Of a DNA stretch of 64,000 bases, positions 59,656 through 64,000 are shown piece after piece. Below the pieces are notes generated by a model that saw only the letters and a program-made list of their open reading frames with translations, ran no database searches and was not told where the DNA came from. Source of the stretch: SHVO01 sp041905525. Its GTDB lineage: Bacteria; Pseudomonadota; Alphaproteobacteria; Rhodospirillales; Rhodospirillaceae. The first letter of the stretch is position 1. The number at the start of each line of letters is the position of its first letter. A program made the translations under genes and the position numbers. The stretch is from contig JAYRKY010000006.1 of NCBI GenBank assembly GCA_041905525.1, positions 138,215 through 202,214 on the forward strand. The letters are read 5' to 3'.

Positions 59656-60347
59656 AACAAGGTCCCCGGGTCGACGACGGGCGTGATCAACGTCGCATCG
59701 TCGTTGCGCACGTTGCCGACCCGTTTGTCCACGGGCCACAGGTGCATCTCTTCGGACGGAAACGGCCGCAGCAGCGTCTTCAGATCCGCCAAAGTCGATT
59801 CGGTTTCGCCAAGCCAAGCAGGCCAGTCCTTTTCGTCCAGGATCACCGGCATGCGGTCGTGCAAAGGCCGCATGAGGTCGTTGGACTCCGTCGTGATGAT
59901 CGTGCAGGACAGCACTACCTCGCCCGTGGGCCCTTTCCATTCCTCCCAGAGTCCCGCCATCACCGTGAGACGGTCGTTGACGCAGGCGATCGCGAACGGC
60001 TTCTTGTCGCCTTTGCGCCACTCGTAGAAGCCGTCCGTGATGACAAGGCAGCGCCGTCCTTTTTTCCACGCATCCCGGAAGCTGGGCGTGGTCTCAAGGG
60101 TCTCGGCCCTGGCGTTGAACGTGGCGAATTTCATCTTCGCCTCCTTCGCCCAGGCGGGAATTAAGCCCCAGCGCATTTTTACGGGCGCGCGCTCTCCAGT
60201 GACCGCGTCACGCACGCAGCAAAGAATGTCCTGCGTAGGCGCGAGGTTCCACGTCGGCATCAGGTTCGGCGCGGCACGCCGGTCGCCGAACTTTATCTGG
60301 CGTTTGATCTCGGAGTAGTCTTGAGGCAGACGGGCGCGGCCGCACAT
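59652..60347 (-). CDS. SOS response-associated peptidase/HMCES-type protein (YedK family)
   Basis: 231 residues starting MCGRA: Cys2 becomes the N-terminal nucleophile after Met removal and forms a thiazolidine crosslink to abasic sites in single-stranded DNA. Other conserved residues are visible: NLAPTQ (Asn near 37), NARAET near 75, GFYEW (Glu near 107) and HDRMP (His near 163). Protects DNA at replication forks. Convergent with pyrE and 2 bp downstream of the nuclease gene. Confidence 0.93.
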   Translation of the reverse strand: MCGRARLPQDYSEIKRQIKFGDRRAAPNLMPTWNLAPTQDILCCVRDAVTGERAPVKMRWGLIPAWAKEAKMKFATFNARAETLETTPSFRDAWKKGRRCLVITDGFYEWRKGDKKPFAIACVNDRLTVMAGLWEEWKGPTGEVVLSCTIITTESNDLMRPLHDRMPVILDEKDWPAWLGETESTLADLKTLLRPFPSEEMHLWPVDKRVGNVRNDDATLITPVVDPGTLF

Positions 60348-60349
60348 GG

Positions 60350-61144
60350 TTACCGGAGTGCCTCGTTCAGCACGTGCCCGAGCCGCATCCCGGCCTTGGC
60401 GACACGGTCCAGCGCCACCGGACGGTTCTGCTTGAGGTAGACCTCGTCGAACGTGAGTCCTCCTGGGTTGCCGACGTATCCCGTCGCCGGCGTGCGCATG
60501 ACCCACAGGCTTTCCGTCGCCCATTCCGATGGCGGCGTGGAAATCCATTCGACGAACAAGCGATCAAGCGGGGTATACGCTTGGTATGTAGCCCTTAGGG
60601 ACTGCAGGGCTTGCGGATCGCTTGCGAGCAGGCCCGTATCCCACATTTCGCGCATGGTCGTCGGCTGTCCGAGGAACGTAGCCGCCAAGCGCTCTCCGCC
60701 CCCGTCTTCCGCAAAACCGATGCGCAGCGGTTCATGGATGTCGCCCAGGAAATGGGCCAGGAATTTCAGCGCAACCGCGCGCTCGTCCTTGGGCGCTCCG
60801 CTTTTCAGGACGGCGAGGTTGCGCTCAATTTCGGATATGAGACACCCCGTGGTCGGGCAGTCGCGCGCGGCGTCGACGGCACGCGCCTCCCTCGGTACAT
60901 AGACCACGTGCCAGCCTGCCGTCTCGGGGTGGTCCGCGAGGTGATGGTTCGCCCAGGCGCAGGCCTCGGCGAACGCGTCCTCACCGTCGATGCCGAGCAA
61001 CGCCTTTATCTCATCCCGCGGTTTTTCCTGCAGGCTGTCCCACGCGACGTGGCACACCATACGGTGACCCGCGTCACCCCACGCGCGCGCCGGCGTGGCG
61101 GCGGCGCAGATAAGCAAAGCTCCGAACACTAAGCGCACGGCCAT
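60350..61144 (-). CDS. S1/P1-type nuclease with altered metal ligands, secreted
   Basis: 264 residues; the Sec signal is cleaved before Trp22, giving the N-terminal Trp that ligates zinc. Further family ligands: His27 (GDAGHRM), His79, His131 and Asp135 and His138 in HFLGDIHEPL. Two usual positions differ: the WAD aspartate is Asn65 (CAWANHH) and the PLH histidine is Arg141 (EPLRIGF). The trinuclear zinc site may be incomplete and activity reduced or changed. Same strand and 2 bp from the YedK-family gene. Confidence 0.85.
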   Translation of the reverse strand: MAVRLVFGALLICAAATPARAWGDAGHRMVCHVAWDSLQEKPRDEIKALLGIDGEDAFAEACAWANHHLADHPETAGWHVVYVPREARAVDAARDCPTTGCLISEIERNLAVLKSGAPKDERAVALKFLAHFLGDIHEPLRIGFAEDGGGERLAATFLGQPTTMREMWDTGLLASDPQALQSLRATYQAYTPLDRLFVEWISTPPSEWATESLWVMRTPATGYVGNPGGLTFDEVYLKQNRPVALDRVAKAGMRLGHVLNEALR

Positions 61145-61195
61145 CGATCCCTCTCTGGAAGAGGCATCATAGGGCCATGGCCGCTCAAGCGGTAG

Positions 61196-62767
61196 TTATG
61201 CGGTCGCGTGAGGCTCGGCGCCCGCAACAGGCAAGCTGACGGTGACCCTCAGCCCGCCCTCGCTGCGGTTGGTGAGTTCGACATCGCCGCCCATGCTGCG
61301 GATGGCGTTGCGGGCAATGGTCAGGCCCAGACCTGCGCCGCCCGTCTCCCGTGACCGGGACCCCTCGAGGCGCACGAAGGGCTGGAAGACGCGGTCCATC
61401 TCATGCGGCGGAACGCCGGGGCCCGTGTCGTCCACAAAGATCCGTAATTCGCTCGCGGATGGCGCCAGCGTCACCTGGGCGGTCTTCCCATACTTCAGCG
61501 CGTTGTCGACGAGATTCGTGATGGCGCGTTTGAAGGCCAGGGGGCGCGTCAGAAACTCCAGGCTGTCGGGCCCGGTATAAGTTGCGTCACGGCCCGCGAA
61601 ACGAAGATCGCCGCACAGCGAGGCGATGACCGCGGCGACGTCGATGTGCGACGCCGGCTCGTTCGCAGCGTCGTCGCGCGCGAACACCAGCGTTTCGGCG
61701 ATCATCGCTTCCATCTCATTCAGGTCGTTCATCATCTTGCCACGCTGTTCATCGTCATCGACGAATTCAGCCCGCAAGCGCAGCCGCGTGATCGGAGTCC
61801 GCAGGTCGTGGCTGATGGCGGCCAACATCTGCGTGCGGTCCTGAATGTAGCGTTTCACGCGCGTCTGCATCGTGTTGAAGGCGCGTGTTGCCCGGCGTAC
61901 CTCCGGCGGCCCCTTTTCGCGCAAGGGCTCGGCGTTCACGTCGACACCCAGACGCTCCGCCGCCGAGGCGAAGACAGACAACGGCGCCGTCGCGCGCGAG
62001 ACGCCCCACAGCGCCACGCCCATCAGCAGCACCGAGACGGCCGCAAGCCAGTACGGAAAGGCCGTCAAACCCGGAGGCTCGGCGATATTCAGCACGACCC
62101 GGGCATTGAACCATCGTGTGGAGTTCGCCGGACGGACCGACACGCGGAACATCGCCGCGTCGGCCACCGGCAAGGTCCCGCCCAGCGAACGCAAATTGTG
62201 GAATGCGCGCCGCGAGAAGAGCCCCGCCTCGCGCGGGGTCTCATCCCGCGTGGCGGCCTCGGGGGCGCGCGGGAAATCATCGGGAATGATATGGGCGTCC
62301 TCGGGCGCGGTCTGCGACCGGTCGCCCAGCGGGAAATTGGGATCCATGTCCGTGACCTGGTCCATGGCTTCCATGAACGGAAGATTCTCGAAGGCCTGAT
62401 CGTCGAACAGGCTGTCTGCGCGAATTTCGGCGTCGCGGGGAAACTCGCGGCGCAGCGCGCGCACGAAAATCCGCGACGGCAGCTGCCGGTCCGAGTTGCG
62501 GACCAGCGGCTGCGAGTTGAAGGTCATGCGCATCACGGGGGAGTTCAGGCGCTGCAGCAGCTCGATCTGGTCCTGCCGGGTCGGCGCGCGCTCGATCATC
62601 CGCCGGATGACGATGATCTGCTCGGCCGCCTGGCTGGCGGCGCCGCCGGCCGCTATCTCGTCACGGAACCCGTAATAAAAGAATAGCGCTGCCAGGTTGG
62701 TCCCGATGACCACCAGCAAGAGAACCGCGAACACCCGAGCCCGAAGGCTGAGTGGTGGAAATCTCAC
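61196..62767 (-). CDS. EnvZ-type sensor histidine kinase
   Basis: 523 residues. Membrane helices at about 7-29 and 232-254, a large periplasmic segment of about 200 residues with acidic, low-complexity parts (LFDDQAFENLPFMEAMDQV), HAMP (about 255-310), HisKA with AISHDLRTPITRLRL (His near 319) and HATPase with NLVDNALKYG, DDTGPGVP and GGAGLGLTIARN. Overlaps the upstream regulator stop by 4 bp. The periplasmic sensor has no recognised fold. Confidence 0.92.
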   Translation of the reverse strand: MRFPPLSLRARVFAVLLLVVIGTNLAALFFYYGFRDEIAAGGAASQAAEQIIVIRRMIERAPTRQDQIELLQRLNSPVMRMTFNSQPLVRNSDRQLPSRIFVRALRREFPRDAEIRADSLFDDQAFENLPFMEAMDQVTDMDPNFPLGDRSQTAPEDAHIIPDDFPRAPEAATRDETPREAGLFSRRAFHNLRSLGGTLPVADAAMFRVSVRPANSTRWFNARVVLNIAEPPGLTAFPYWLAAVSVLLMGVALWGVSRATAPLSVFASAAERLGVDVNAEPLREKGPPEVRRATRAFNTMQTRVKRYIQDRTQMLAAISHDLRTPITRLRLRAEFVDDDEQRGKMMNDLNEMEAMIAETLVFARDDAANEPASHIDVAAVIASLCGDLRFAGRDATYTGPDSLEFLTRPLAFKRAITNLVDNALKYGKTAQVTLAPSASELRIFVDDTGPGVPPHEMDRVFQPFVRLEGSRSRETGGAGLGLTIARNAIRSMGGDVELTNRSEGGLRVTVSLPVAGAEPHATA

Positions 62768-63498
62768 GAAGCCTGGACTTCAGCCGTGAACATATACCCG
62801 CCGCCACGAACCGTTTTGATCAAGTTTGGATTCTTTGGATCCATCTCGATCTTACGACGAAGGCGGCCGACTTGCACGTCGATGGAACGGTCGAAGGGAA
62901 TTGCCGCCCGGCCGCGGGCCATGTCGAGCAACTGGTCGCGATTGAGGACGCGGCGCGGATGATCGACGAACGCAACGAGAAGATCGTATTCACCGGCCGT
63001 CAGCGCGATATCCGATCCGGACCGATGAAGGGTGCGGGTCGCGGAGTCGAGCACGAAGTCCGCGAAGGAAACCTTAGCGGGACGGTCGTCCGCGGTTTCG
63101 ACGGCGGCGCCGTTCGACGAGCGGCGGAGCACCGCCTTGATGCGGGCAGCCAATTCGCGCGGATTAAAGGGCTTGGCCATATAGTCGTCGGCCCCCACTT
63201 CCAATCCGATGATCCGGTCGACCTCTTCGCCCATCGCCGTAAGCATGATGATCGGCATGGAGGATTCGCTGCGCACCTGGCGGCACAGGGTAAGCCCGTC
63301 TTCGCCCGGCATCATCAGGTCCAGCACAACCAGATCGAACGACCAGTCCTGCAGGGCCTGGCGCATCTCCCGCCCGTCTTTCGCGGTCGTGACGCGGAAG
63401 TCGTGTTTGGACAGGAAGCGAGACAGCAGATCGCGGATCTCCGCGTCGTCATCGACGATGAGGATGTGGGGCTTCGGTGTTTCGCTGGCGGTGGACAT
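62764..63498 (-). CDS. OmpR-type response regulator
   Basis: 244 residues from ATG 63498 (GGGAAG upstream); an in-frame start at 63609 would span the repeat region and is rejected. REC with DDD (16-18), phospho-acceptor Asp60 and Lys110, then a winged-helix domain with AGEYDLLVAFVDHPRRVLNRDQL and SIDVQVGRLRRKIEMDP. It precedes its kinase gene. Four GTTACA-type half sites lie 114-185 bases upstream, likely its own binding sites. Confidence 0.94.
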   Translation of the reverse strand: MSTASETPKPHILIVDDDAEIRDLLSRFLSKHDFRVTTAKDGREMRQALQDWSFDLVVLDLMMPGEDGLTLCRQVRSESSMPIIMLTAMGEEVDRIIGLEVGADDYMAKPFNPRELAARIKAVLRRSSNGAAVETADDRPAKVSFADFVLDSATRTLHRSGSDIALTAGEYDLLVAFVDHPRRVLNRDQLLDMARGRAAIPFDRSIDVQVGRLRRKIEMDPKNPNLIKTVRGGGYMFTAEVQAS

Positions 63499-63611
63499 TT
63501 GATCTTCCCGGATGGTCAGAGAACCTGCGCCAATTGTAGGGGCGCTCCACAGCCATCTCCAAGATTCCATTAGGAAAAATAGTGCAACGCGCTGTAAGCG
63601 CACGCCCATCT

Positions 63612-63683
63612 GTTACACGACGTTACACCAATTTCAGGTGCCGGTTACACCCTTCACGGCCTTGCGACATGCAAAGGTTACAG
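63612..63683. repeat. four phased GTTACAC/G direct repeats, candidate OmpR-family operator array
   Basis: GTTACAC at 63612-63618, 63622-63628 and 63644-63650, and GTTACAG at 63677-63683. Starts are 10, 22 and 33 bases apart, i.e. near whole helical turns, so all copies face the same side of DNA. The tandem pair with 10-bp spacing matches how OmpR-family regulators bind. The array sits between the regulator gene and the divergent small secreted-protein gene. Confidence 0.65.
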
Positions 63684-63748
63684 ATCCAAATCCATAATGG
63701 GACCGTATTAAAGGACGATAGTACTTCGATACCCATCAGGACGACCTC

Positions 63749-63988
63749 ATGGCCCGCCGCGTTATTTACCCAGGCACAATTCTCATCGTCGCAGGTTTCA
63801 TTGCGACGGCGATCGCCGCGGATCCGGAGAGCGCCGAAGAACGCGAACGCCTTCGCGAAATCGCCGCCGGGATCGACGGCGTGGATCGCTCCGGGATCGA
63901 TCCCGCGACCGCGCGCGTGGACCTGCGTCAGTTCATCGGCCGGCCGAACATGACCGAGGAGACCATCGTCATCGATATCGCAGACTAA
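63749..63988 (+). CDS. small secreted protein of unknown function
   Basis: 79 residues from ATG 63749; Sec signal peptide to about residue 23 (TAIAADP). The mature part is a short acidic protein with helices ERERLREIAAGIDGV and DRSGIDPATARVDLRQF, rich in Asp/Glu, ending IVIDIAD. No family recognised. Divergent from the two-component system and probably under its control through the GTTACA array. Confidence 0.65.
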   Translation: MARRVIYPGTILIVAGFIATAIAADPESAEERERLREIAAGIDGVDRSGIDPATARVDLRQFIGRPNMTEETIVIDIAD

Positions 63989-64000
63989 GCAGATGGAGCG

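Noticed and set aside
1..64000. CRISPR arrays, rRNA genes, insertion sequences, prophage or integrase genes
   Set aside because: No regularly spaced repeats of CRISPR type, no rRNA segments and no transposase or integrase motifs were seen on either strand. Lack of mobile genes means the cassette duplication has no visible vehicle.

Overview
The window is about 64 kb of gene-dense, high-GC chromosomal DNA from an alphaproteobacterium. Evidence for this includes an aa3 oxidase operon with Cox11-type CtaG, DUF983 and DUF2946 proteins, an ELM1 family protein, DUF3297, DctB/DctD-type regulators and rlmB sitting among tRNA genes. I see no rRNA, CRISPR array, transposase, integrase or phage gene, and cannot name a genus.

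Layout. 1-1.9 kb: a cbs gene overlapping a truncated cystathionine lyase gene. 2-25 kb: a long, almost entirely minus-strand region whose products are nearly all exported. It holds a Tat-signal FAH-family hydrolase, an MHS-type transporter, two copies of a four-gene cassette (DUF1592-family putative c-type cytochrome, DUF1552 protein, COG4315-like repeat protein and an unrecognised secreted protein), a sigma-54 two-component system, two exported amidases and a Tat-signal VOC protein. The cassette copies have rotated gene orders (A: DUF1592-DUF1552-repeat-unknown; B: repeat-unknown-DUF1592-DUF1552). This is the most interesting part of the window. 25-34 kb: DUF3297, MscS, a chemoreceptor, a MotA/MotB-like pair, an HD-GYP sensor, a TPR-oxygenase fusion and a 55-aa gene. 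34-39 kb: tRNA-Tyr, rlmB, tRNA-Thr and a phosphorelay made of a REC-Hpt protein, an OmpR-type regulator and a soluble hybrid kinase. 39-50 kb: DUF2237, a secreted unknown, then two divergent oxidase operons. Plus strand: coxB-coxA-ctaG-coxC. Minus strand: a 49-aa membrane protein, DUF420, a heme-copper-oxidase-like protein that lacks part of the CuB site, and ctaB. Patatin, DUF983 and DUF411 genes follow. 50-55.6 kb: Amt, a TusA-like/YeeE sulfur pair, a copper-delivery operon (ModE-like regulator, DUF2946, SCO, PCuAC), rhodanese and Usp. 55.6-64 kb: an apparently degenerate EAL protein, Hyi, ELM1, pyrE, YedK, a divergent S1/P1 nuclease, an EnvZ/OmpR-type system and a small secreted protein, with four phased GTTACA-type repeats between the last two.

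Two themes connect the genes. Respiratory copper-heme assembly is spread over 40-54 kb (ctaB, DUF420, ctaG, DUF983, DUF411, SCO, PCuAC, DUF2946). The 2-25 kb region looks like an exported, possibly redox-linked catabolic or surface system of unknown substrate, controlled by a dCache kinase and a sigma-54 activator. Family calls are by eye from motifs; no database search was run.
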